Assembly: GCF_963966145.1 (NCBI RefSeq)
Contig: NC_091048.1
Location: 13,702,001-13,766,000 of the forward strand
DNA from: Tenebrio molitor
Taxonomy: Eukaryota; Arthropoda; Insecta; Coleoptera; Tenebrionidae
Length of the DNA stretch: 64,000 nucleotides
Direction: 5' to 3'
Positions 25,240 to 38,300 of this stretch are shown here, one piece after another (the first letter of the stretch is position 1; the number at the start of each line of letters is the position of its first letter). A program made the translations under genes and the position numbers. A model generated the notes under the pieces. It had not been told where the DNA came from and searched no databases. It saw only the letters and a program-made list of their open reading frames with translations.

Positions 25240-25796
25240 GGCCATAATAAGCGTTTAGAGTTTTGATACAGTTGGCCATGGCTCAACTAAGGTTCTCGAT
25301 TATAAAAGGTAACGACAACGGTTGCGCCAATATTTCCATCTCACTTAATTTGGGGTCTATGCAAGTTAATCTGTTCGACACGATACAAACATCCCGTGAC
25401 ACGATACAAACATCCCGTAAAATTGTGTATAACTCTGTCTTTGTCACACTCACGGCATTTGTCGATATGTCCTCTCTTTTAATTTGGCGTCTCAAAAACG
25501 AATAATGAGTTGTCGCTAGGAGGCTTATTTATCATCGAGAACCTTAGGCTCAACCAGCACCTGACGATCTCCAATTTTGGACGCTTTCGGCGCGCTAAAA
25601 AATATTTTTTTCACAACTTTTTCAACAGTTTGGGATATTGAATGTAATCTATCCGACAGTTTGAAAAATCTCCCAACTTTATTCCAAAAATGGTTTAAAT
25701 ATTTTCATCAGAACAAAAGTTAACAGGGGGTTGAAAAATTAGCATGTAAAACCCTATGGCCAGTCTTAAAAAAAACTCACTGTATGTAATGTCATT
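25240..25796 (-). repeat. Right member of the 10-kb-spaced inverted repeat
   Basis: Inverted copy of 15037-15330, enlarged by the MITE at 25288-25546. It ends in ACTCACTG, mirroring the left copy. Confidence 0.75.
25288..25546. mobile_element. hAT-type MITE with 8-bp duplication
   Basis: Ends TAAGGTTCTCGAT and ATCGAGAACCTTA, flanked by direct GGCTCAAC at 25280-25287 and 25547-25554. It contains a 21-bp unit (ACACGATACAAACATCCCGT) twice in tandem near 25378-25419. A partial inverted copy is at 35045-35185. Confidence 0.88.
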
Positions 25797-27253
25797 ACTC
25801 ATTAATGTCAATGTGACTTCAAATTTAAAATCAACATGGAAGATTTTGATGATTTCTTGGAGATCATAGATTTTGGTTTTCCACGGTTTCAGTTCACAAG
25901 GTCTGACCGTTTAAATTGTAAACAATTTGCGAGAAGTTCGAAAAGTAACGATTTCCATTTTGGAAAATGATGAAAAACCAGGCAAAAGAGAAGAGAAAAC
26001 GCTGTCCGAATTATTCCCCGGAGGAAAAAACGCTTCTTTTGAAAATTGTACATAATTACATAAGTAAAAGAGTATCATAGCGAATCAAAAAACAGACGTG
26101 GTTAGTTCAGAGGAAAAAAGTAAGTGTTGGCCGAAAATTGCCAAGGATTTTAATAGTCAAAACCCGGGAAGCCGCTACACAGATTTTTTTTAAAGTATGT
26201 CCAACAAACAAGAAAAAAGGCTGCTAAAGAAAAAAAGGAAACACACAAGACTGGTGGAGGATCCAAAAAGAACAACAAAAGGAATTCAAGTAGTGAATTG
26301 ATTTTGAGCATCGTTAACAAAAAAACTGCACAAGGACTTACAAATGAGTTTGATTGTGATGCTATATTGGAACCAGCGGAATTAGAAGTAAATAAAATTA
26401 AAGTAAAACTTGCTTTTGTTAAACAATTGCGAAATATCTTACAACTTACGTATCAGCAGGAATAGTATATTTCAAACCAAGGTAAGAAAGTGGTTTCTTG
26501 CAGACCGCAGGCAAAGATTATAAACCGAGTCGTAGACGAGGTTTGTAAGTGCCTAAGGTCTGCAAGGACACTTTCTTAACAAGGTTTGAATACAATTTTT
26601 TTCCCTACCGGCACAACTTTGTTGAAAAAAGTCAAAAAAGATGGTTATATTCCTGATTAAAACGAAAATTTTGAGAATTGAATAGTAAGCTGTGTTATTT
26701 GTTTAATTAACTTGTCATCGCATTTGAAGATTTGAGGTTTGTTCGAAAATTTGATATAAACAGGGTAAAGTAATCTACCTACCTAGCTTATCTGTTTATT
26801 TTCCAGATTATATGATTGACCTACCAACTTACTTCATTGAATTGGCTTTCATTTATCAATAACTTATTTCACTTTTGACACTTTTGACATTTGTATTTTG
26901 GTACAGTTTTACCATAAACATTTCATGATTAACTTTCTTACCTTAGCGAGAAAGTTGAATTTTCTCACCTCAAATGAGGTATCCACAGCCTACATTTCTA
27001 ACCGGTAGGGAGAAAATTCTAATTCCTTTATAATTAAATCAAAAAATGTAAAACACTTGCTTTTGAGATTGAACCTCGAATAAAATCTAAATTTATCCAG
27101 TTCCACTTTTTCTTGAAATTGTCAACTTTGAAACTGTTAAATAGTAGGGCCTCTAGCGGAATTCTTCTTCCGTTGTCAAGGGGTTTGTTTACAATTCGAT
27201 TATTATTGTTTAAATTAATTAATTAATGACGTTTACTTAAACAGACTTTAAAA
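25797..27253. other. Gene-free stretch with one palindrome
   Basis: No gene recognised. A Lys-rich plus-strand frame around 26100-26460 is broken and unassigned. A palindrome lies at 26471-26590. Confidence 0.4.
26471..26590. repeat. Palindrome with GAGTCGTAGACGAG centre
   Basis: Arms include TTGCAGACC/GGTCTGCAA and AAGAAAGTG/CACTTTCTT around the centre. It has the same architecture as the other GC-centred palindromes. Confidence 0.7.
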
Positions 27254-27346
27254 TATGGGGTGCAATGAAACAAATTTTAATACACCATTAAGTTTAAATC
27301 TGGTTTTAGTTAATACATGATTAACGAAAATGCGGTGCAACCGGCC
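27254..27346. repeat. Possible MITE ending GCACCGCA
   Basis: GGGGTGCAATGAAAC on the left and TGCGGTGCAACCGGCC on the right form loose inverted ends. The right end recurs inverted at 14880-14897. Confidence 0.4.
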
Positions 27347-27547
27347 ATAAACAACACATTCTTTTTTTAATATAATTTTAACTATCTCAGCATTAAAGGT
27401 CTAATGTTTCACTTAGATACAACTTCTCAAGATAATTTCAATTATTTTCTCAAACACTTTTCTTTCTATAATTCTTTCATGCCAATTAAATTTCAAATAG
27501 CGCATTTAAAACATTACTTAAATAGTATATTATGATATGATTTTATG

Positions 27548-27645
27548 ATTATAAGGAAGCCTTTAAAGCACGCGCGACGAGTTTAAGAGCACGACGCGTA
27601 GCGGAGTGCTTTTAACGTCCAAGTGCTTTAAAGGCCCTTATAAAC
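27548..27645. repeat. Palindrome with GACGCGTAGCGGAG centre
   Basis: TTATAAGG, GCCTTTAAAGCAC and their inverses (GTGCTTTAAAGGC, CCTTATAA) form the arms. Confidence 0.75.
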
Positions 27646-27959
27646 GTGTATCATACGCTATTTTTTATTATACCCGCATTACAATCTCAAAATTATAACA
27701 AAAAAAGTAAATTGAAATACCTTTTCCGAAGTAATCTGTGTCATTAATCGTTGATATAGAAATGGTCAATTGTTGTTGTTTCGTTGCTATCATAAATTGT
27801 GTATTTATCATTGTTCAAAATGTAGGTGAATTTGTTGTTACCTAAGCAACCCTTAAAGCTTTAGTGTTTTAAAGGCCCTTTTTCGCACGCATTTTAATGT
27901 CAAAAACAGGGATTATGATTCAGGTATAATAAAAAATATTTAAAAAGAAAGTAAAATAC

Positions 27960-29333
27960 GGATATAGAATATTATTTTTTATTGTAATATTTGTACATGA
28001 TATTTACAAACATATATACATTTTAAAGATTATTTTAGGCACTGACTGAAATATTTGCTAATGGAAGATTTTATTTGTGACTAGCAATAACAATTTCTAA
28101 AATCTAGAAAAAAGATATAGGTATGTAAAGAATAAGAAATAAAAAAGACTAATCAGAACAAAAGGCTACAAATAAAATACAAATCATAAATAAATTAATA
28201 AAAAAAATGAATACTAAAAAAGCAAACATGTTACAATATTTGTCATATTTGCTTAAATCATAGCAATACTCAAAGATATAAGTACCTAATTTAGTTTTAT
28301 TAGACTTAAATCCTACTACATTAGATTTGGTTTTTATTTAAATTGATTAACAATTACGTGAAAATTATAACAAGTGTTACTGTTTAATTATAAATGACTA
28401 ATAAATGAAAATACGATAAATTGAATAACCGGCCGATTTGACTAATACAAAAAACCCATTTAAATAATTTGCGATAGTAATAATTTTCCAATTTAAAAAC
28501 ACTGCTAGAAAAATATCTGATTTGTTCGCAGCAGTCTTGTTTAAATCCTTCGTTAATAGAAAAAAATGCGAAATATTAATCATCCTACAGAAAATCCACA
28601 GCCAACAAGACTAACAATATTGTTCAATTATTATGAAACACATTAACGGCTTACCAGCCCTTAACAAGACGATCTCAAACATAAAGCACTTTGTTCTGTA
28701 ACAATCCAGTCATTTTATTAACATATTAAGCTATGTTCTAACGTCCACCCGGGAGATAATAAAAAATTATATGAAAATTGCACAAACTTTTGAGCAATGA
28801 TAATTAAACGAACAACTTAAGAAATCTGATGCTAGCAGGTTGATGAAGCATCCCAAGTTCTACCTGTCGACTGTAAATTTGGCGGTTGAGGCGCTTGTTG
28901 TTTGCTACCAGCTACAATAAGACATTCGTTACATGTTTGTCTTCAGTTAAATAAAAAGTTGTAAAATTAATTGACAACACGGATATAAACATTAACACCA
29001 CTGCTATTTTTACAAGCTAAGTACACTCACCTTTTTATATATATATATATATATACAAGATTCACCCCGTATTGTTGAATAATTTAGCAACTCAAAAATT
29101 TATCGTAACCGATGCTGTTAGAATAAAAAGCAACATACAACTATTGTACAAAACATTTTTTTTAAATCCCATTAAATAATAATATTACAGAAAAAGAAAT
29201 GGAACGTATCTACAGAAAAATAAAAAAAAAATCCTAAGTACACCATCAAAAAAAAAAAAAAATGTCATACAGTTGTTAGTAGTCGACTGAATTCATGCAA
29301 TGGTAATGGTGAGCATGCAGCTGCATAATCCAT
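27960..29333 (-). other. Probable 3' untranslated region of the WIP gene
   Basis: Runs from the stop codon at 29334-29336 to a candidate AATAAA at 27978-27983 (minus strand). The stretch is AT-rich and free of recognisable transposons, unlike the DNA around it, which fits a transcribed UTR. A TA microsatellite lies at 29036-29056. The poly(A) site is a guess among several AATAAA motifs. Confidence 0.45.
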
Positions 29334-29347
29334 TTAGCAATCGGAGC
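29334..29347 (-). CDS. Vrp1: WIP terminal coding exon (14 nt plus 3' UTR)
   Basis: A strong acceptor (pyrimidine-rich run then GACACAG) ends at 29348. The exon adds GC TCC GAT TGC TAA, completing Gly across the junction and giving the tail GSDC and a stop. The upstream donor (AAG/GTTAGT at 31966-31961) is close to consensus. If that donor is not used, translation stops one codon later at TAG 31962-31964, so the two C-termini differ by only three residues. Confidence 0.6.
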
Positions 29348-32300
29348 CTGTGTCAAATAAAAAAAATAGAAGAATGAAACTGATTAAAAAAATAAAACAA
29401 CACAAAACAAACCCAATATAAGTGATGTTAAAATGGTAAAGTGTTTTAGCTTCTTGAAAAATTATTTTTGAATCTTAACTTTCGTTGTAATTTTTATATT
29501 TTTTCATTATCAATAATAATATGACAGAAAAGATGTTTTCTATTTCTCTAAAAGTAAAAGCCCTTTACGACAAAACAATTTAAATGAAGTATGTAATGAA
29601 AATACAAAAACTACAACTACAACTCGTTACTCTTGTTCATTTATAAAACAAGTACTTAACGATTTCCTTGTACAAGTTGTACTTGTTTAATAATACGGAC
29701 CATACAATTTAAATATTGATATAAAAACAATCCGGCATTAATACGAATAAAATAATAGGTATTGTCTATACTTCTATACAGACAAGGTCATAACTTCGAC
29801 ATCAGAGTGGAAAACATTAACCACTACAGACTACTGGAATTTTGAATAGATTTTCCGTACTTACTGATCTGGAAAATGATAGCAGAATTTCTTTCATATA
29901 CAGGGTATTTCACGAGTGATAGAGAGCTCGACGGAGTTAACGTGGTTATTTTAAATACCGTATTGTTTTAAAATGAAATTATGATTCCATGATAACGTCC
30001 ATTCAAAAATCAAAAAACCACCACCTGTTGCTTTAGGTTGGTAAAATTTAAAAAACCCTAAGTAGATATTTTTTCGTACTATGTTGGTAACTATAAATTA
30101 TGACATTTATTTGATTCGAAATAAAATTCAATTGCTTTGAATTTCGTTCATATTGTTTTATTAGCAGCACATTTCATTTATTTGTTGATTCTTATTAATT
30201 TTACTTAAACATGCCCAGAAAAACAAGACACTTAATAAACATTTAACCTCAAAATTACAAGTCTCACCAAATTTTACACGAGACAGCGTTGCCGATAGTA
30301 ATTATCGAGGAAAATGCGACGTTGGTGGTTTTTTGATTTTTGAATGGACTTTAGCTTTGCTTCCAATAACTGACACTTACGAAACAGTTAAAATACGACG
30401 ATTAAAATGAATTCGAACGCTGAGGAAACAGGCATGATCGTGATTTAAAGCGACTGTAATAAAAATGCCTTTGCCGTTGCGCGTTTTATGCAGACAATAA
30501 ACATTTTCCCAAAAACTTTGTTTATTTTTTAGTAACACGATATTGTTTCTTTTCGTCATAGATACACATTATGAAAAACAACTCATAACTCCCTTGGGAT
30601 ATTTCAATTTTTTTCGTCCTCCCCATTGTTTACAACAAACTCGTGAGAACGAAACTATAGCAACTATATATTCACGCAATCTTCCCTTCAAAATATTTTT
30701 AAGAAAGTTTTAATTTTTAAGCACAGGCACTATAAAATAAAATATTGTATGCACCACGGGAGATATTCATGTTTTTCCCCTCGGTTGACTTATAAACCTC
30801 GGGCACAGGCCCTCGGTGTATAACCACGTCAACCTCAGGGAAAAATCATGTTCATATCTCCCTTAATGCATAAATATCTATTTTTCACAATTTCATTTAA
30901 CGAAGCGAATATGACATTTATGTTAAAATTTACGAAACTGCACAGTTAACTATGTTTTAAGGTTTTTAAATCAAAAAACAAATATCCACGTTAGCACTGC
31001 AAATGTTTTGTGGGTTGCATTTTCAATTCCGTCGGGCTCATTATCATTCGTGAAATACACTGTATAATGTACACACCGCACAACAATTATCGCATCACTT
31101 TGTTTCTTAAGTATATAGCAAATGGTCTGCAAACATTTGATATAAATAGACTAAATTTAATCTTTCAGAAGATTTCAGCCCTATATTGGAATGATAATTG
31201 ATTTTTGTACTGCTTGTGTTAATTTTTGTTGACTGTATGCAAGACACTGCAGAACCATCTCGTTTACCACAATACTGTAGAGCGAATTAATCAATGACTG
31301 TAACTCTTTATGTTGATCTGTGCAATATGGATTTTATACAAATACATTCTCGGAAGGATAACACAGAAAAAAAAATTAAGTTAAAGTTCAAATTTTACAT
31401 GTACCAACATATGTTATGCGATAATTGTTTTGGGGAGTATATTTCATATCAATTATAATAGTTATTCACACAATTAGTGGGATAAAAGCAATATTACAGG
31501 ATTCGAGTGTGAAGATTGCAGATGACGAGGGCGTTAGCCCGAGTTCATCTGTAATCACACGAGTTTCCTGTAATATGCTTTAGCCCACGTGTTATGTACA
31601 AAATTTTATCTAAGACCGCCCCGAATTAAAAAAAAAAGGTAAATCTGATTTATTTCCGCCAGTTTCATTACACCACTCAGTGGAATAATGACTTACTTAT
31701 CCCACTGAGTGGGGTAATGAAGCTCGCTTATCCCACTGAGTGGAGTAATGAAATGCGTCAGGTAATGAAGTTCCTTATTCCACTTAAATGAGTGGGATAA
31801 GTGTCATTTATCCCACGGGATTAGATAAATATAATAATTGAATCTATGCAGATCGAAACATTGTACCTAACATGAATTTAAAATAATATGTAAATGCCTT
31901 ACAGTCCTTACACAATACCATTCTAACGATACCCGAAGCACAACACACACATACTCCCAAACTAACCTTGCTTGCTTCCGTAGAACTTGAAAACCTTCTT
32001 GTACGGAGGTGGTTTTGGAAAAGTGGAAGGATCATGAAACAAGCTCTTAAATTTTTCATCGAAGTCTGAAGCAGTTTTACGATTTGATGTCATCGAAGAA
32101 TGCCTTGGGGGCGGAGGGGGAGCGAAATTATTATTGGGCACCGCTGGAGGTGCTCTCGACGGTAACATCCTATGCGGGGGAGGTGGCGGTGTGTGGCTTG
32201 GAGGCTGAGGTAATACTGAAGGAGGCGGTGGTGGTGCATGACTCGGTGGTTTCACGGAACCGGTTTTGGAAGGTGGCAGAGGAGGTTGATTACTGTGGGG

Positions 32301-35300
32301 TGGAGGAGGAGGAGGTGGCTGCTGTGAGGGTATTGAAGGTGGAGGAGCGGTCGGTCGTCCATTCAATGTCGGCCTAGGTCTTGGACTTAAATTTCCGGTA
32401 GAATTCGCTAATGATTGTCCAATGACAGATGACAGATTCCTTACTGTACCAAACTTCACCTGCACGTTGGTGTCAGGACTTTGAGGTGACGGTGATCTCG
32501 GACTTTTCATGCTGTGGGCTCGACTTATTGGTTTGCCGTTAACTAATAGTTTTTTTGGGGGTGCAATTGGTTTCGCTAAAATTTTAATATCGTAATTAAC
32601 TCGTAATTACTTAAACTTGATCGTACCATTTAGTACTGGAGGCTTGGGAGCTAAATTTGGTTTGCCGTGACTAATCACTGGTTTGTTTGCTTGATTGAAA
32701 CCGTTTATCGATTCTGAGTTATCTAATGAATTCAAATTGGCATTACTCTTGACTTTTCTGTGTAGAGTACTGTTTTGTGGTTGAAGGTTAGAAGTTGAAT
32801 GCAGAGAACTTTGCTTTATATGTAAACCGTTAGTTGAACCAACTTTTGACAGAGGTAGTTGGCGAATACCGTTTTCCTCAGATGCCTGAAACAAATAATG
32901 AAATATTTTATACTACATTTTGCTAAAATTCTTAATTGGTTGAAAATCTCACATGTCAATTATCATAAAACATAACAAAATATTATCCGTTCACTTGACA
33001 TCCCTACTGTCAGGTTGACAGGCTACGGCTGGAGCGCGTTCATAAAATATGGGCGAAGGTAGAGTGTGGGGAATATCACGTGACTGCAGTGTCACTCCGG
33101 CATTATGAACGGAATCGGGTAAACACGCGTTTTTTGTTTTTGTAAATGTCAATTGACGCTGTATCTTACTTATTCTTTATCCGATTTGAATAAATGACAC
33201 ATCAAATGAAATACATAGTTCGAAAAACACTTCATTATTATCCTATTCGATATTTTTTTAGACATCTATTTTTGACAGACGATAGTCAACTTTTTTTTTC
33301 AAATTACACTGTATATATTTTTTTATTCGTTCTTATAAAGAATCTACTTCTGAATATTCGTACATTAAAAGAAAAAACAAAAAATGTATTTTAATTGAAA
33401 AAAATTGAAAATCAAAAATCAAGTGATCAAATTTGTAAACAATACAAAATCTATTCTACCGGGTGATCAAGAAGAACTGTTTAAGTTGGCAGTACCGGGT
33501 GGGGCATCGTATACGCGCACGCGAGAAATCGCGACTTCTAATTAAATAAAATTGTCGAAATTTTTCAGACTTACCTGACTATTGGTAAGGTACATTTCAT
33601 AATTTTTTGATAATTTTTCACTTACAAACAAAGCCAAAAAAAATTAAAATGTAAATTTCAACCAAAAAGTCAAATTCTGATTTTTATACTAACCTACCCA
33701 GATTCACTTCCTATAATTATTTACGAAATCTAGGGAAAAAAATACCAATTAGATTTTGAATTAAAGGCAGTTTTACATTTCAACTTTCAAAATCATTTTT
33801 ATTTATGACCTGCTACTTGTGCTGTCGTAAATTTAGGTGACAATGGAAACTGCCAATTTGATGGCAAAAAGGTTTAAAACGGCCGGCTATACCTTTGTTG
33901 GGAAATTATACCATTGTGCCGTAAATCACCCGTCTGGTTTACGTTTACATAAAAAAGCGAATTATTTAGCTAACCAAGTCAAAATTTGTAATTGTGCCAC
34001 CAGGGATCGATGCGCTAGCAGATACAGATTCATTTAGTGTAAAAACTTTATAGGTAAATTAACAGTTAATTTCAGAAAACTAATAAAACTGTTACGGCCT
34101 TATTTATTAACAAAAAAATTTTAACAAATTCTCAAATATACCTTATCAATAATTAGTCAGGTATATAAAATTTCGCCAATTTTTTTTAATTAGAAGTCGC
34201 GATTTCTGGCGTGCGCGTATACGATACCCCACCCGGTACAATTAAGAAAATTTTTTAATTCGGTTATTTATAACACTGCAACTGGATATGTTTGTTGGTT
34301 TATTTTGCAAATATGTATCTGATATAGGTATAGCATTAACAACGACAAGCCACCAACAACCGGAAGTTACTCCTGTTATACGATCCAGTGGTACCAACTT
34401 AAACAGTCCTTCTTGATCACCCCGTAGTTGCTCAAAATTTCCTCAATGCTGTTGCAGACACTGTCGATCCCTTCTAGAAATGCCCACCCACCTTTGCATT
34501 CAGTAAAAAATTTCGGGGTTTTTCCTGACATACCTGACACTTTTTCTTAACTTTTTTGGGTACCTGGTGGGGTCAAATAAACATTATCTCGAAAGTTTCG
34601 AATGAATATAAAGAAATCCAATGGATTTAAATCTGGGGATCTAGCGGGCCATCGAATAGCTCCATGAACCATGAACACCAAGATGATTTAAATAATTTAA
34701 AAATACAAAATTCATGAAACACGACTCTATTGACCACTGGCTAATGGTATCTCATCCAGAAAGTAGCTTATTTCGTTTGATAATAAATAATATGACATTT
34801 TGTTTGATTGAGACTGCTGTCAATAAAAAAGGGACCCACTGGTCCATACTATCTCCAAAAATGCCACACCACACGTTAACACTAAATCGTCTTTGGAAAT
34901 TTTCTTCCACAGCAACATTATTATAAAAATTAAATTTTTAATTTTTATAATTTAATTATTATTATCAAACTGTTTTGACAAATCAATATTCAGAGCTTAC
35001 TTAGTCATTCGAGCATTTAGAACAAACTTCTCTTATTTATTTTTTTTTAAGAGAGGACATTATCGATAAATGCCGTGAGTGTGACAAAGACAGAAGTATA
35101 CACAATTTTAAGGGATGTTTGTATCGTGTCAAACAGATTAACTTACATTTAAGTGAGATGGAAATATTGGCGCAAATGTTGTGCGAGACACTGCTCCCAC
35201 TCGGCGAGAATGCATCTAGCGCGTGGCCCAAGCACGCTCCGCCGCTAACTCTTTAAGCGCGTATTTTAAATATTGAAAATTAAAACGCCGACTACACCTG

Positions 35301-38300
35301 ACCTGACCTGACCTGAAAAATGATTGTGACAGCGTCCTTATATCGAAAAGAACTATTATTTTGCACGTTTGAACCTGATATTTGGGGCCGCCACAATTTC
35401 TGATCACGCGCCGGCGCAGCTGTGCCAGTGCTTTGGCTACGCGCTAAATGCATTCTCGCTCCCAGTCGACCCGATAGTGTTTACCCCCACCACTTTTCGT
35501 CACACAAAAAGGTTGCCGATCAGAATTTCAAGACCCTCCCATAAAAAGTTTCACTTCAAAAAAGAAAAACAAATTTGACGTTTACAAAAATATATTTAGA
35601 CAATTGTTAAATGTCAGTTTCAATCGTTTTCATTCAAAATCAAAGCAACAAGATTGAAGCAATTTGCTTAATACCAGGACAACCAGCTAAATCTGTTTAT
35701 AAACATGTTTATAAACAACGCGTTGTTTTTAATTTTTCATAAATGAGAACCGTTTCGTTTACGTCTTATCGCGGCTCTCGGAAGTGAAGTGACTTCGAAA
35801 AATGTACATTGGGGTTACCCCGATGTCTAGTGAGAAAAGTACCAGGACCTGGAACGGAAACGTGTGTGATCCTGTTTCGAAAACAACCTGGAGTGCAAGA
35901 GACGAGCATCTCTGGAGGCGTCACTGGAGTTTGCGTCGTTTTTCCAGTATAACGTGTATTACAAAGTGGTCTCTTATGCAAGCAACAAAGAAGAGAATAT
36001 TAAATGATATCATTAAAAGTAGAAGTGAGTCTTTTTGTGCCAAGCCCAGAGATTGAAGACCGGAACGAAGTCGATGTCGGCAACTGGGCGAACAAAATGC
36101 AAGAATTGTGTGATTAATATGTATTGGGTGATTCAAAATGATTGTGGCCAAGTATGGCAACTATGGTTAAATGTGATGTCATTGAACCTGAATCCATGTT
36201 TTGGATCAAAATAAACTATTAAGGGGGTAGATTATTATTGTAACATCTGGGAGACCAATTACAATTAAATTTTCAATGAAATGACATTGCTTCGTCAATA
36301 CCAATCCAATACCATTAAAATAAAAGTCACTAGATAATAATTTTATATTAAAAAAAAATTAAATTAATGAAGCCGAAGTAGAAAAAATAGCATGTAACAC
36401 TCGTTGCACAAGACATGTTGTCGAACTCGTTCCTCGTTCAACTCGTTCAACAATAGACTGTCTTGTGCAACTCGTATAACAATATAATATCTATTCACTT
36501 TGATTGTGACCACAACGAAAAACATAGTAGGCGCTGTTTAGCTGTGTGCTGCATACGTTTTATACTAAATATTTGTGTGGTGTGAACATGATGTGAAAAT
36601 GTCAGAATTGTCAAAACTTGACCATGGTAGTAAAGCAATGATTTTAATGTATTTATCAATATTAATAAGGGAAATCAGAAGTAGGAGAAACTAAAAACGT
36701 CTGTCTGATTTGGTGATCACGTCTGTTCAAAAGTGGGGTTATATCCAGGTACAGATTATTTAACGTAAAAACTTCGAAATCACCTCATGCAATTCTCGAT
36801 ATTAATGAAGAACGAAGGAAATAGTCATTTGGTAGTAAGACAAACGCGAAAAATGCCTGGGGATTACCTATTAAAGGTATTCAGAACTTTCAATTAGCAT
36901 TGATTAATACAAATATTTTCAGATAAAAACTAATCAGACAGAAAGTTAAAAAAAATAGCTATTTACGTTACAAGACCGGTAGTAACGTTTTTATGGACGA
37001 GCTAGTGAATTACAGGTCGAGCCCGATAGGGCGAGACTTGTAAACTAGCGAGGCCATAATGCGTCTACCGGTCGTGTGACGTACAAGATTTTTTAGTATA
37101 CTGAGACAATTATTTAAAAGAAAATAAATTTAAATAAAAAAATTTGGCTTTGAAAAAGATTGCTATGCCTTGTTACTATGATAACAAACGATTCATCAAA
37201 ATTCAGTCTGTCAAAGTTTTTCATGTGATTTCTTTCATTTGCGCTAACTTCCTTTAACAAAATAAATTCTCACAACCGAACCGAAGCAGAAGTCAAGTTT
37301 TCTTCCCAGACCACCTTTTGGAGAAGGTAGATAGTGCGCGATCAAACTTATTGCTCCAAAAATCATCGGGAAGATATTTCACAGAGTACAAGTTGTTCTA
37401 CAATTGGAGAATACGAAATACAGTTGTTTGGATTGACAAAGGGTAATGCTTGCCTTTAGAAAACCATTTCAATGACATAAGTAATTGTACATTTAATTTT
37501 TAAATAAATAAAATCCAATAAATCTGACAAATTATTTGACATTTGCTACCGGCCGCCGTAGAAAGTAAAACGGACTAGACCATAAACATGTGTAAATCTG
37601 ACAAATTATTTGACATTTGCTACCGGCCGCGGTGGAAAGTAAAACGGACTAGACCATAAACATGTGTCTACCGGACTCGTCGTCAAGCAGGTAGACACCT
37701 ACTACCAGCACAGTATACTAAAAAATGATTTACAGGGGATGAAAAGGCAGAAGGTATCAAACTACAACACTTACTAGCCAAAATGTACAACAAAAAAGCA
37801 CAAATAGAGTTAACTTTATTGGTGATGTTCGTCTTTGTGAGTTGTTTTCCCGTTGGCTTCAATAAATGTCTCGAAACAAATCAATATTAACCGTTTGGTC
37901 CCAACTTTGAGAAGACGACGTGGCATTTTCTTTTTGAATTCTAAAATTTTGTACCAAAACTCAATTTTATTGATATGCGCACAGTGTACGTCGAAAAACG
38001 TTTGCGCAAGTCGTTCTCCGTTCTGTCTTCTGTGAGCGTGACGTTTCTGTCAAAATGGCGCCTCCGAGAGTTGCCAACTGCGACTGGATTTAGTGTTATC
38101 TAAAATTCCCTATCAATAACCTAGCAACTGAAAAGTTACTAGGTAGTGGTCGCAATCAAAATGAATAGATTATACATACTATTATCTACGGCTGCTTGGA
38201 TAAGACCTTATAACAACATTCCTTTACAGTCATTTGAGTTGCGTAATGTGGTTCATTACCGCACTGGTTTCATTAAGTAACACATTTTTATTTAGAAGCA

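Larger units (their letters stand above)
33157..35038 (-). mobile_element. Mariner-like element (same family as 40238-41456), split by nested insertions
   Basis: Inverted relative to the copy at 40238-41456: the 33157-33457 part matches its right end and the 34426-35038 part matches its transposase half. Element 33459-34424 interrupts it. The far end is truncated at about 35038. The terminal bases of the near end are also missing. Transposase frames are broken. Confidence 0.8.
36490..38169. mobile_element. Harbinger-like element, copy A, with insertions
   Basis: Same ends as the element at 43036-43941 (TCTATTCACTTTGATTGTGA and its inverse near GGTCGCAATCAAAATGAATAGA). Its flanks are ATA and TTA rather than a perfect duplication. 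About 760 bp of extra DNA (about 36957-37722) is present relative to copy B: a palindrome, an inner element and a tandem duplication. Confidence 0.75.

Noticed and set aside
14880..27346. Single 12-kb element bounded by GGCCGGTTGCACCGCA ends
   Set aside because: Similarity stops after about 18 bp on each side; two separate MITE ends are more likely.
31665..31812. CRISPR-like array
   Set aside because: Units are adjacent and self-palindromic with no distinct spacers, and the genome is eukaryotic.
32084..32377. 97-codon plus-strand frame over the WIP C-terminal exon
   Set aside because: It is a shadow of the proline-rich codons read on the opposite strand.
32508..32510. ATG as start of a separate small proline-rich protein
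   Set aside because: The same frame continues upstream to a splice acceptor with WIP-like residues (VNGKPISRAHS), so it is an internal Met.
32611..32620. Donor sites ATCAA/GTTTAA or TTTAA/GTAATT for the WIP central exon
   Set aside because: Both break phase with the next exon; G/GTACGA at 32626 keeps it and gives a typical 51-nt intron.
37853..38035. 60-codon frame in Harbinger-like copy A as a transposase part
   Set aside because: Neither strand shows nuclease or Myb-like motifs, and copy B has no longer frame.
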